Assembly: GCF_030317205.1 (NCBI RefSeq) | Contig: NZ_JASZYB010000003.1 | Span: forward strand, 310,001 to 374,000 | DNA: 64,000 nt | From: Variovorax sp. J2L1-78 | GTDB lineage: Bacteria > Pseudomonadota > Gammaproteobacteria > Burkholderiales > Burkholderiaceae_C | Direction of reading: 5' to 3' | Shown: piece after piece, positions 30,349-38,466 of the stretch | Numbering within the stretch: the stretch's first letter is position 1 | Layout: the number at the start of each line of letters is the position of its first letter | The notes under the pieces: model-generated | What the model was told of the DNA's origin: nothing | The model's database searches: none | The model's input: only the letters and a program-made list of their open reading frames with translations | Position numbers and translations under genes: made by a program

Positions 30349-30855
30349 ATGAAGGGCAAGCGTACAACGCTGGAAACCAGCACTTGCGCGATCGCGCGAT
30401 CCCTCGAGTCAATTGGTGACTGGTGGTCGCTGCTGATTGTTCGTGACGCCTTGGCGGGAACGCGGCGTTTTGGGGAGTTTCAACGGAGCTTAGGACTAGC
30501 GAAGAACATCTTGACCACGCGTCTGCGGAAGCTGGTTGCCTGCGGCGTTCTCACCACGGCACCCGCCTCCGATGGATCGTCCTATAGAGAGTATGTCTTG
30601 ACCGAGAAAGGTGAACGGCTCTACCTAGTGGTCGCCTCGCTTTGGCAATGGGGAGAAGAATTCTGTTTCCCTCCCGGGCAACTCTCCTATGATCTGGTGG
30701 ACCGACAAACGCACGAAAAACTCCGCCCACTTGAGTTGAAATCACAGGACGGTCGCACGCTCGGCCCGCACGACTTCGTTTCGCGCGCGCTCGAACGAGA
30801 AGACAGAGATCCTTCTTCAACCGCGCTGAGCTCAGGGGATCCGCTAGGAAAATGA
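30349..30855 (+). CDS. HxlR-family transcriptional regulator
   Basis: A 168-aa winged-helix regulator. The HxlR core starts after the N-terminal Cys (STCAIARSLESIGDWWSLLIVRDALAGTRRFGEFQRSLGLAKNILTTRLRKLVACGVL) and ends with the wing SYREYVLTEKGERLYLVVASLWQWG. An extra 60-residue C-terminal tail is present. AAGGAG lies seven bases before the ATG. Divergent placement suggests it represses or senses a substrate of the reductase gene opposite. HxlR proteins often respond to aldehydes, quinones or redox change. Confidence 0.9.
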   Translation: MKGKRTTLETSTCAIARSLESIGDWWSLLIVRDALAGTRRFGEFQRSLGLAKNILTTRLRKLVACGVLTTAPASDGSSYREYVLTEKGERLYLVVASLWQWGEEFCFPPGQLSYDLVDRQTHEKLRPLELKSQDGRTLGPHDFVSRALEREDRDPSSTALSSGDPLGK

Positions 30856-30886
30856 GCGCCTGACAAGCATCCACGTCAGCGTAGCT

Positions 30887-31078
30887 TCACTTCGCGAGAT
30901 GTTGCGGGTCAACAATTGGTATTTTTGCTCGCTCGCGTATGCGAGCCACGCTCTTGCCCTCGCGTCTGGCCCGCTGCAGGTGCGGCTGCCAACGCTTCGG
31001 GTCGATCTTGGGGATGCTGGTCAATACGTGCTCCTTCATGTTTGATGAAGCTCGAACATCTATCGCCTTCTCGATCAA
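30887..31078 (-). pseudogene. Possible transposon accessory ORF remnant
   Basis: A 63-codon reading (KIDPKRWQPHLQRARREGKS, then VARIRERAKI) is reminiscent of the N-terminal helices of IS66-type TnpA accessory proteins. It is short, has no clear partner and lies next to the IS remnants. I cannot exclude an accidental reading. Confidence 0.25.
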
Positions 31079-31098
31079 TGCGGTAGGGCGTGGCTTAT

Positions 31099-31169
31099 TG
31101 ACGGCTTACGTATCACCTGCAGCATGAGCCGCGGAGACAAGGACAACTCGGCGATGGAGAGCTTCTTCA
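31099..31169 (+). pseudogene. IS3-family transposase remnant, part 1 (interrupted by IS66)
   Basis: The reading LIDGLRITCSMSRGDKDNSAMESFF contains the end of the IS3-family DDE domain, with the catalytic Glu in MESFF. It stops exactly at the IS66 left end and continues at 33642 beyond the element. Upstream parts of the transposase are missing. Confidence 0.75.
31162..31169 (+). repeat. Target-site duplication, left copy
   Basis: CTTCTTCA, identical to 33642-33649. Eight bases is the length normally made by IS66-family elements. Confidence 0.92.
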
Positions 31170-31233
31170 GTAAGCGCGCGGCGAACACATCTTGACGAGG
31201 GCCGCGCATGCGGCGGTGAGCGCGAGGGGGTGC

Positions 31234-32805
31234 TCAGCTCTGCTGCCAGCGATGCGGCAACAGTTCGTCGATCCGGCTGTGCGGCTGCGTTGGCAGGCGC
31301 AAGAACACATCTCTCAGATAAGCATGCGGATCGTGCCCATTGAGCTTGGCTGACTGGATCAAGCTCATGACGGCGGCAGCGCGCTGCCCTGCACGAAGGC
31401 TGCCGGCGAACAACCAGTTGTTGCGACCTACGGCGATCGGCCGGATCTGGTTCTCCACCCAGTTGTTATCGGCTGGCAAGTTGCCGTCGTCCAGGTAGCG
31501 CGTCAGCGCGGCCCAGCGCTTCAGGCTGTAGTTCAACGCCTTGGCTGTCCCTGAACCTTCCGGAACCTTGAGCCGCTGCGCGATCATCCAGGCTTGCAGC
31601 CCCTCGGCGATCGGTCGACCCCGCGCTTGGCGGATCCGACGCCGTTCATCGGAGTCCAAGTCTTTCACTTCGCGCTCGATCTCGTAGAGCCGAGTGAAGT
31701 ACTGGATCCCGGCTTCGGCGACCTGGCTCTTGTTGGCCGTGTGCAGTTCGACGAACTTGCGTCGAGCGTGTGCGAGGCAGCCCGCTTCGACGACACCCTT
31801 GCCCAGCATGGCCTTGTAGCCGGAGTAGTCGTCACAGACCAGCGCACCGCGCCAGTCGCCCAGGAAGTCCTGCGCATGCTGACCGGCCCGGCTGTCGGCG
31901 AAGTCGTAGACCACCGCCTTCATGCCTTCGAAGGCGCCTGGTGTGTAGGCCCACAGATACGCACGGTGAGTCTTGCCGGTGCCGGGCTTGAGCATCGCTA
32001 CCGGTGTCTCGTCGGCATGCAGAACGCGGTGAGCGAGGATCGCTTCCTTGAGTGCGTCCACCAGTGGTTGCAGGCGCACGCCACAGGCGCCGACCCAGGC
32101 CCCGAGCGTCGAACGCGGAATGGCCAGGCCAGCGCGCCCGAAGATCGCTTCCTGCCTGTACAGCGGCAGATGGTCGGCGTACTTGGCGACCATCACCTGC
32201 GCCAGGAGGCCGGCTGTCGGGATGCCCTTGTCGATCACCTGTGCGGGCACCGGCGCCTGGATCAGCGTCTGGCACTTCGCGCAGGCCCACTTGCCCCGAA
32301 CATGCCGCTCGACGGTGAACACGCCGGGAACGTAGTCGAGCTTCTCGGCCACGTCCTCGCCGATGCGCTTGAGGGCGCAGCCGCATGCACAGGTGGTCGA
32401 CTCGGGTTCGTGGTGAACGTCGACGTGCGGCAGGTCTGCCGGCAGCGCCGTGCGCCGCGGCTGCTGCTTGTCCTCGGTCTTGGGTGGCGAGCGAAGCTGC
32501 TTCAGCTCCTCTTCGATGGCGGCCAGGTCGGCATCGAGCGTTTCATCCAGTAGGCTGGCCTGCGCCGCGTCGAGCTTCTCGCTGCTCTTGCCGAAGCGCA
32601 GGCGCTTGTACTGCGCGAGTTCGTGGGTAAGCTGATCGACCTTGGTGGTCTTGAACGTGACCTCGCGCGTGAGCGTCTCGATCGAGCGATCCTTGGCCTC
32701 GAGCTGGCTTTGCTGCTCTGTGAAGTCCTTGATGAGCCGGAGGGTCACCTCGCGCAGTTGCTCTGCACTGAGGCCCTTCAATTGTTCGGCATCCACCATG
32801 AGCAC
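31234..32805 (-). CDS. tnpC: IS66 transposase TnpC
   Basis: A 523-aa DDE transposase. The N-terminal coiled-coil region (EQLREVTLRLIKDFTEQQSQLEAKDRSIETL) is followed by KRLRFGKSSEKL. A Cys-rich zinc-binding segment comes next (TTCACGCALKRIGE with WACAKCQ). The DDE residues are visible in LHADETPVAML, LVCDDYSGYKA and NNWVENQIRPIAVGRNNWLFAG. The length is normal for the family and no lesion was noticed. It is the last gene of the IS66 operon. Confidence 0.95.
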   Translation of the reverse strand: MLMVDAEQLKGLSAEQLREVTLRLIKDFTEQQSQLEAKDRSIETLTREVTFKTTKVDQLTHELAQYKRLRFGKSSEKLDAAQASLLDETLDADLAAIEEELKQLRSPPKTEDKQQPRRTALPADLPHVDVHHEPESTTCACGCALKRIGEDVAEKLDYVPGVFTVERHVRGKWACAKCQTLIQAPVPAQVIDKGIPTAGLLAQVMVAKYADHLPLYRQEAIFGRAGLAIPRSTLGAWVGACGVRLQPLVDALKEAILAHRVLHADETPVAMLKPGTGKTHRAYLWAYTPGAFEGMKAVVYDFADSRAGQHAQDFLGDWRGALVCDDYSGYKAMLGKGVVEAGCLAHARRKFVELHTANKSQVAEAGIQYFTRLYEIEREVKDLDSDERRRIRQARGRPIAEGLQAWMIAQRLKVPEGSGTAKALNYSLKRWAALTRYLDDGNLPADNNWVENQIRPIAVGRNNWLFAGSLRAGQRAAAVMSLIQSAKLNGHDPHAYLRDVFLRLPTQPHSRIDELLPHRWQQS

Positions 32806-32870
32806 GTATGGTGCCGCGCGACCGTGCGAATGTCATCGGCGTTTGCAGCAATTGCACCGCCGCCCTCCGA

Positions 32871-33236
32871 TCACACCACGGTGATGACGCCCGCTGCACC
32901 GACGCGCTGCCAGGGCAGTCCGAGCACGAGTGTGTCGAGCTGCTCACGCGTCATCGCCATCTCCGTGCCCAGGCTTGCGTTAGCCCAGAGGAAGCGGCCG
33001 TGGTGCAGACGACGTGCGCACAGCCAGATGCCGATGCCATCGTGCACGAGCACCTTCATGCGGTTCGCCCGCCGATTGGCGAACAGGTAGGCATGGTGCG
33101 GATGCGCGGCACCGAACACCTTCACGACGCGTGCCAGCGCCGTCTCGGTGCCAGCGCGCATGTCGATCGGCTCGGTGGCCAGCCACACGGCGTCGACGCG
33201 GATCAACGCAGCCACTCGCGCAGCCAGGCTGCGCAC
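32871..33236 (-). CDS. tnpB: IS66 accessory protein TnpB
   Basis: A 121-aa IS66 Orf2-type protein. The typical reading is WLATEPIDMRAGTETALARVVKVFGAAHPHHAYLFANRRANRMKVLVHDGIGIWLCARRLHHGRFLW. It overlaps the end of tnpA by 34 bases and precedes tnpC by 65. TnpB is required with TnpA and TnpC for IS66 transposition; its biochemical role is unclear. Confidence 0.93.
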   Translation of the reverse strand: MRSLAARVAALIRVDAVWLATEPIDMRAGTETALARVVKVFGAAHPHHAYLFANRRANRMKVLVHDGIGIWLCARRLHHGRFLWANASLGTEMAMTREQLDTLVLGLPWQRVGAAGVITVV

Positions 33237-33592
33237 GACGAGGCCGACTCGACTGGCCAGTGCACCACCGCAGTGGCGCTGCCCCTCTTAAGCTCGATGC
33301 GAATGTCGCGAATCGGTCTCTCGGCTTCGGGCTGCACATCGAGTGCGACGAAGGCTGGCGTCGGCAACTTGGGAACCTCGACCGCCTTCGGCGCCGCCGC
33401 CTTGCGATCGTCGGCGCGCCAACGATGCACCACGTTCGCGTTCAGGTTGTACAGCCTCGCGATCGCCGCGGCAGACGCATCCGGTTGGCGGCATGCCTCC
33501 AGAACCTCCGCCTTGAACCTCGCGCTGTGCTTGCGACGGGTGGCCCGCTTAACCACACCATCTATTGCGTCCACATCATTCATCGCGGACAC
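33203..33592 (-). CDS. tnpA: IS66 accessory protein TnpA
   Basis: A 129-aa protein with the IS66 TnpA helix-turn-helix (KHSARFKAEVLEACRQPDASAAAIARLYNLNANVVHRWRADDR). A linker and a strand-rich end follow (IRIELKRGSATAVVHWPVESASSCAAWLREWLR). It is the first gene of the IS66 operon, 49 bases inside the right terminal repeat. Confidence 0.93.
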   Translation of the reverse strand: MSAMNDVDAIDGVVKRATRRKHSARFKAEVLEACRQPDASAAAIARLYNLNANVVHRWRADDRKAAAPKAVEVPKLPTPAFVALDVQPEAERPIRDIRIELKRGSATAVVHWPVESASSCAAWLREWLR

Positions 33593-33641
33593 GATGCCTG
33601 CCGACTCTCAGGCAATCAAGATGACTTCACCGCGCGCTTAC

Positions 33642-33649
33642 CTTCTTCA
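33642..33649 (+). repeat. Target-site duplication, right copy
   Basis: CTTCTTCA, identical to 31162-31169. Removing the IS66 element and one copy restores the IS3 reading MESFFSSLKTER. Confidence 0.92.
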
Positions 33650-33845
33650 GTTCATTGAAGACCGAGCGCCGAGCGCACGGCCAGGAAGGTGTACCGGTGT
33701 ACCAGTCACGTGCGGACGTGTTCAACTACATCGAGCGGCTCTACAACCCTACTCGACGTCAATTGAAACTCGGCTGGTCAGTCCGATTGAGTTCAAGAAG
33801 CTTGGGTCGGTGTCCACGCAATCGGCAGCAGCCCATGGCGCAGGT
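33642..33845 (+). pseudogene. IS3-family transposase remnant, part 2
   Basis: Continues the relic cut by IS66: SSLKTER, then SRADVFNYIERLYNPTRRQLKLG. A frameshift then moves the homologous end (SPIEFKKLGSVSTQ) into another frame. These are the conserved last 60 residues of an IS3-family OrfB. There is no intact open reading. Confidence 0.8.
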
Positions 33846-33944
33846 AAGTTCGATCGAACCGGCCAATATGCTCGCAAGCTCTGACACGGTTGGTCCACCC
33901 GCCGATTCCACTTCAACTAACACAGCCAGATTGACTAGCGCGAG

Positions 33945-34997
33945 TTAACGCACCGTTGCCATGTCGATGACGAAGCGGTACTTGACATCACTTTTGAGCA
34001 TCCGCTCATAGGCCTCGTTGATTTGCGGCATCTTGATGATCTCGACGTCAGAGACGATGTTGTGTTTCGCGCAGAAGTCCAACATCTCCTGAGTCTCAGC
34101 AATGCCGCCGATCATCGACCCGGAGATACTGCGTCGTTTGCTGATGAGGCCAAATGCGCCGGGCGAAGGATTCGGCGAACTCGGTATCCCAACCAAGACC
34201 AAAGTGCCGTTCATCTTAAGCAGTGTCACTAGCGGATCCAAGTTGTGAGCGACCGCGACCGTATCGAGAATGAAGTCAAAGCTGTTGCGATGGATCGCCA
34301 ATGCGTCGGCATTCTCCGAAACAACGACTTCCTTGGCTCCCAACCGCAGCGCGTCCTCGGTCTTGCTAGGCGAAGTGGTAAATAGGACGACGTGCGCACC
34401 CAGCGCTGTCGCGATCTTTATCCCCATGTGCCCAAGCCCGCCCAGCCCAACAATACCCACCTTCTGGCCCGGACCAACCTTCCAGTAGCGCAGAGGCGAA
34501 TAAGTTGTGATGCCCGCACACAACAATGGCGCTACAGCAGCTAGGGCCTTTTCGTGGTGTGAGATTCTTAGGACAAATTTTTCAGATACCACGATGTGGT
34601 CCGAGTATCCGCCCAACGTATTGGCGCGCGACACTTGTTCCTGGCTGTTGTAGGTCCCGGTCATGCCGTTGTCGCAGTACTGTTCGAGACCTTGAGCGCA
34701 AGGTTGACAATGCTGGCAACTATCCACCATGCAGCCCACGCCGACGAAGTCACCCACTTTGAATTTTGAAACGTCCGTTCCCACTTCACTCACACGTCCG
34801 ACGATCTCATGGCCAGGCACACAGGGATATACCGACGGGCCCCATTCGCTCCTTGCGGTGTGCAGGTCAGAGTGGCAGACGCCGCAGTACAAAATGTCAA
34901 TGGCAACATCCCGCGCCGTCAGAAATCTACGCTGGAAAGTGAACGGTGCGAGTGGGGTGGTGGCGGACTGGGCCGCATAAGCATGCGCGAGTGTCAT
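33945..34997 (-). CDS. Zinc-dependent NAD(P) alcohol dehydrogenase (YahK/AdhC type)
   Basis: A 350-aa medium-chain dehydrogenase. The catalytic zinc ligands are in CGVCHSDLHTA and VPGHEIVG. The structural zinc has four Cys in CMVDSCQHCQPCAQGLEQYC. The Rossmann motif is GLGGLGHMGIKIA. The family (YahK-like aldehyde reductases and cinnamyl alcohol dehydrogenase relatives) reduces aldehydes or oxidises primary alcohols with NADP(H). It follows the A+T-richer catabolic cluster in the same direction after a 374-base gap, so co-transcription is uncertain. Confidence 0.92.
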   Translation of the reverse strand: MTLAHAYAAQSATTPLAPFTFQRRFLTARDVAIDILYCGVCHSDLHTARSEWGPSVYPCVPGHEIVGRVSEVGTDVSKFKVGDFVGVGCMVDSCQHCQPCAQGLEQYCDNGMTGTYNSQEQVSRANTLGGYSDHIVVSEKFVLRISHHEKALAAVAPLLCAGITTYSPLRYWKVGPGQKVGIVGLGGLGHMGIKIATALGAHVVLFTTSPSKTEDALRLGAKEVVVSENADALAIHRNSFDFILDTVAVAHNLDPLVTLLKMNGTLVLVGIPSSPNPSPGAFGLISKRRSISGSMIGGIAETQEMLDFCAKHNIVSDVEIIKMPQINEAYERMLKSDVKYRFVIDMATVR

Positions 34998-35371
34998 AGC
35001 GTTTCCGATGTGGACGTTCTAGAAGGTGAACTCTATTTTTGACTTTATGAATGCCAGAACAAGCAGGATCCCCTGATATGCCGTTCTATTGAGAGTTTGA
35101 TTAAAGATGGTCTGCGTAAGCTGCTTCAAGTTGCATCGATGTTCTGATTCGCATCGATTCGTATGCTCAGGCGCCTGGTATCAATTCGCCTGGCGAGTTC
35201 AATCTGCCTGCATTCCCATCAAACTGCACTGCGCAATCCAAAGGTTGGACAACGCAACCGCGTGTGCACCTGCATTGCGATCTTTGAAGCGGGCCAACTA
35301 ACAAACCTGTCCAATAGTTCAAGCCGCGTTGGATACATCGCATGGGACTCAGAATGCACATGCCAAATCGA
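34998..35371. other. Intergenic DNA between dehydrogenase and decarboxylase-like genes
   Basis: A 374-base gap. No credible coding sequence, RNA gene or clear terminator was seen. The region nearest the dehydrogenase is A+T-rich and probably holds its promoter. Confidence 0.5.
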
Positions 35372-36190
35372 TCATCCCAGTACTCGCTGCTCAGAAAGAT
35401 CGGTAGCGCCTCGCACTTCGGCGATATAGCTAAAACGCGGTGAAAGCACCGGCAGACTTTCAAGTGCATTCACTATGTGAAACATAGTTGGAAGCTCCTC
35501 CCATGTAGAGCGGATAAATTTGACTTCTCCAATACCTGAAACAAAAGAGGTATATCGAGGCTTGGCTGAACTGACTTGTGGAGACAACACCATTTCGTCA
35601 ACAGCCGCTTCGCCTACTTGGCGCAGGCTAGGGATGTAGCGATGGTGCAGAATTCCATCACTTTCCGGTGACTTCGGCGGCGCCCCGACCACCAAGTCGC
35701 TGAATGCCATCCGGATAAATTCGTGCCCTTCCCAAACGGCCGTGTGGAGTCGAGTCCCTTGTAGGATTCGGGGCTCTGGCAGCTCACAGTACAGCTTCGA
35801 AAATCCTAGTTCCTCACGGCCAGTAAGGATTGGTTCACATCGGTTTTCCCATAGGACAGACATGAATGACCCGCGAACTGATTCGCTAGCGCCGCGGTAG
35901 CGGACTGGATATGAAACCGAAAGCAGTGAATAACCGCGCCCGGCGAGCCACTCAAGTTCTGTCAACGTCACATGTTCCACAGTGACGATGGGTTCACCGT
36001 CGAGTTCGCAATTCGGCGGCAGCAATTTGCGAAGCTCAGCTTCATCCGTTAAAAAGCTGATTGAAGCGATAGTGCGCGGCGCATCACTAAGGTCAAATCT
36101 TTCTCCATTCGGTCCTTGGCGCGGTCCGGGACTGGGTCCAAACACCGTCGGCATTCTGTAACGCGAAGGAGTATCTATGCTATTTGTCAT
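35372..36190 (-). CDS. Acetoacetate decarboxylase-family protein
   Basis: A 272-aa protein from the ATG at 36190 (a TTG lies six bases earlier). The family hallmark GREELGFSKLYCELPEP supplies the Schiff-base lysine (GREE-LGFSK). Also seen are FLTDEAELRKLLPPNCEL, YSLLSVSYPVRYRG and the closing LPVLSPRFSYIAEVRGA. Relatives include decarboxylases and also aldolase or dehydratase-type enzymes that use the same Lys. It is the last gene of the cluster starting at 42489. A role on a beta-keto acid or pyruvate-adduct intermediate is inferred. Confidence 0.82.
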   Translation of the reverse strand: MTNSIDTPSRYRMPTVFGPSPGPRQGPNGERFDLSDAPRTIASISFLTDEAELRKLLPPNCELDGEPIVTVEHVTLTELEWLAGRGYSLLSVSYPVRYRGASESVRGSFMSVLWENRCEPILTGREELGFSKLYCELPEPRILQGTRLHTAVWEGHEFIRMAFSDLVVGAPPKSPESDGILHHRYIPSLRQVGEAAVDEMVLSPQVSSAKPRYTSFVSGIGEVKFIRSTWEELPTMFHIVNALESLPVLSPRFSYIAEVRGATDLSEQRVLG

Positions 36191-36333
36191 GATCAATTAA
36201 ATACGAAAAGTGAAATATATGCTGCAGGCTCTAATCGTCACGGGATTAGGTCCAATTAGCGCTTTAAGTTGCAGCCGCAACCTGAGTGGGGAAAGATGTG
36301 AAATGATGTGTATGCAATGCTCCGCGTGGGCTG

Positions 36334-37428
36334 CTAGATTAGATAATGCTGAACAGCTTTTTCATCCCATTCCAATCCCACGCCGGGGACATCGGGAATT
36401 AGGAGATTTCCGCCCTTGACCTCATACGGGGTCTGCAATATTACGTTGTGCCAGTCATTCCACTCTAGCCAATGGGCGGTTTCCGACACTCGCATCATAT
36501 GTGCTGAAACCTCGGGATAAACGTGGGACGATAAGGGCAACCCTGCGGCACCCGCAATAGCAGCCGCTCGCGTCCATCCAGTTACGCCGCCGATGCGCAT
36601 TAGATCCAGCATGACTAGATCAGATGCCTTCTTTTGAATTGATTTGTACAGCTCCCGCGACCCGTAAATGTTCTCGCCCATTTGCAGAGGAGTTTTAAGA
36701 TCTGCCGCTAGGCGCGCATATCCATCAAAGTTGTCATAAAGCAGTGGTTCTTCGATCCAGATCAGTCCATGATCGTCAATCAAATGACATCGCTGTAGAG
36801 CCTCGGCGAGGTTAAGACCCTGATTAAAATCAACCATTAAATCAACTTCATCACCAACCGCCTCTCGAACTGCATCGAGAGTGGCAAGGTCATCAGCTAT
36901 CTTTTCTCGACCCAATCTCATCTTCAAGCTGGTGAATCCACCTTCATCCATAAGTTCCTTAGCTTCTTCGGCCGCGGCCCTTGGTTCCTGAAGCCAAAGA
37001 CCGTTAGTGTTGTAGCATTTGACTGAGCCGACAGAGCCACCAAGCATTGCACACAACGGGAGTTGCGCGCTCTTTGAAAGCGCATCCCATGCCGCCATGT
37101 CGACACCTGAAGCAGCAATCATTGAGAAACCTTCATAACCAATTAAATGAAGCGATTTCCGGACTGCATTGAACAAGTCAATCGGCGACACAGCTTGACC
37201 TTTAAGCATCGCCCCGACATCTTCAAGAGCAGCTACCAAATAACGCATAGATTTAATGATGTAAGGCTGCAGATAGCTGCGACCAATCACACCATCTTCC
37301 GTCATCAAATCAACCAAGACAATGGGCCAATCAGCAAACGAACCCATTCGCGTAACAATGGGTCGTTTGAGCTTGATGACGATTGGCCTGGCGGAAATGC
37401 TTCGGATTTTCAAAGATCTGTTGATCAT
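36334..37428 (-). CDS. Mandelate racemase-like enolase-superfamily enzyme (Lys166 to Arg)
   Basis: A 364-aa enzyme whose key residues align with mandelate racemase at a constant offset of +5. The metal ligands are D200, E226 and E252 (VDFNQG, WIEEP, MGEN). The general acid/base dyad is H302 with D275. E322 and N202 are also present, and the C-terminus PDVPGVGLEWDEKAVQHYL is very similar. The KxK motif reads K169-M-R171, so the lysine equivalent to K166 is arginine. This may mean a different substrate or reaction. ATG 37428 is chosen over an upstream TTG. It lies 123 bases after the FAH-family gene. Confidence 0.88.
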   Translation of the reverse strand: MINRSLKIRSISARPIVIKLKRPIVTRMGSFADWPIVLVDLMTEDGVIGRSYLQPYIIKSMRYLVAALEDVGAMLKGQAVSPIDLFNAVRKSLHLIGYEGFSMIAASGVDMAAWDALSKSAQLPLCAMLGGSVGSVKCYNTNGLWLQEPRAAAEEAKELMDEGGFTSLKMRLGREKIADDLATLDAVREAVGDEVDLMVDFNQGLNLAEALQRCHLIDDHGLIWIEEPLLYDNFDGYARLAADLKTPLQMGENIYGSRELYKSIQKKASDLVMLDLMRIGGVTGWTRAAAIAGAAGLPLSSHVYPEVSAHMMRVSETAHWLEWNDWHNVILQTPYEVKGGNLLIPDVPGVGLEWDEKAVQHYLI

Positions 37429-37551
37429 TGCTTTAACCTCAAGTCTGGTGTTCAAAAAGGAAGTAGAGATTACCGGGCGATGCGTAGATCTCTTCGCAGG
37501 AATATTCCCCTCGCTAGGTGGAGCGACCTCTTATCGGTCAGCGTCATTCCT

Positions 37552-38412
37552 TTAACGCGCAGCGACAATCGGATTTCGAAGAGTTCCTAGCCCGCTTGCA
37601 CTGATCTCGCAAACATCGCCAGGGACCATCCACAGCGGCGGCTTGCGTGCAGCGCCCACGCCAGCTGGCGTTCCTGTGACGACAACATCACCTGGGCGCA
37701 AAGTCATAACCGCACTCAATTCGGCGATCAGCGTAGGAATATCGAAAATCAGATCGTCCGTGTTTCCGTCTTGCACCAGATTGCCATTTAGGCGAGTTTG
37801 CAGCGACAGTCCCTTTGCACCTTCGGGCAACTCGTCAGCTGTCACGAGATACGGGCCAAAAGCACCTGTTTTGTCGAAATTTTTGCCGATAGTCCATTGT
37901 GGCGTCCGGGTTTGATAGTCACGCAATGACGCGTCATTGAACAATGAATAACCAAAAACATGTTTGAGCGCTGTCGATTTTGAAATGTTTCGCCCGCCGA
38001 TTCCAATCACAAATGCAATTTCACCCTCGTAGTCAAGCTGCTCTGACGTCTGAGGCCTTTCAATCGGATCTCCATGGCCGATCAAACTTGAATTGAAACG
38101 AGAGAATACAGTCGGATAAGCTGGCGGCACAAATCCACTTTCAGCCGAATGATCCACATAATTCAGACCAATACAAATGATTTTTTCTGGCGAGAGCAGC
38201 GGCGGTCTAAGCGAAACCTGCGCCAAATCAACATCTTCGCCAAGTGAAAGAGTGCGCGTCAATTTTCGGATGGCGTTCGGGCCACCTTCCAGCGCGGTCT
38301 GCAGATCGCCAGCGATGCCCAATTTATCTAAGAAAAGTCCTTTAAAGTCCATTCCATCAAGGGCTACGGCCAAGCCTTCGCGACCGTGCTCTGAGAAGCG
38401 CGCAATCTTCAT
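37552..38412 (-). CDS. Fumarylacetoacetate hydrolase-family protein
   Basis: A 286-aa FAH-domain protein. GLNYVDHSAESGF and the metal-binding Glu pair in LDYEGEIAFVIG are followed by FNDASLRDYQTRTPQWTIGKNFDKTGAFGPYLVT and MTLRPGDVVVTGTPAGVGAARKPP. The family includes acylpyruvate hydrolases, oxaloacetate decarboxylases and hydroxyhepta-dienedioate isomerases. In this cluster it most likely splits or decarboxylates a diketo acid. It lies 54 bases after the hydratase gene in the same direction. Confidence 0.92.
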   Translation of the reverse strand: MKIARFSEHGREGLAVALDGMDFKGLFLDKLGIAGDLQTALEGGPNAIRKLTRTLSLGEDVDLAQVSLRPPLLSPEKIICIGLNYVDHSAESGFVPPAYPTVFSRFNSSLIGHGDPIERPQTSEQLDYEGEIAFVIGIGGRNISKSTALKHVFGYSLFNDASLRDYQTRTPQWTIGKNFDKTGAFGPYLVTADELPEGAKGLSLQTRLNGNLVQDGNTDDLIFDIPTLIAELSAVMTLRPGDVVVTGTPAGVGAARKPPLWMVPGDVCEISASGLGTLRNPIVAAR

Positions 38413-38466
38413 ATTAATTCCAATTTCGTAAGTATTTAAAACAATTCACCCGTGGAAAAATTTAAT

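Larger units (their letters stand above)
31170..33641 (-). mobile_element. Intact IS66-family insertion sequence
   Basis: A 2472-bp element carrying tnpA, tnpB and tnpC on the minus strand. The termini are 22-base inverted repeats, beginning GTAAGCGCGCGG at 31170 and, in reverse complement, the same at 33641; 19 of 22 positions match. Eight-base target duplications CTTCTTCA flank it (31162-31169 and 33642-33649). All three reading frames are open, so it may be active. It sits inside an IS3-family transposase relic. Confidence 0.95.

Noticed and set aside
31170..33641. Considered whether the IS66 termini and outer 8-mers were chance matches
   Set aside because: The repeats are in the right orientation at both ends of the three-gene operon, and the duplication restores an IS3 reading frame, so the element was kept as real.
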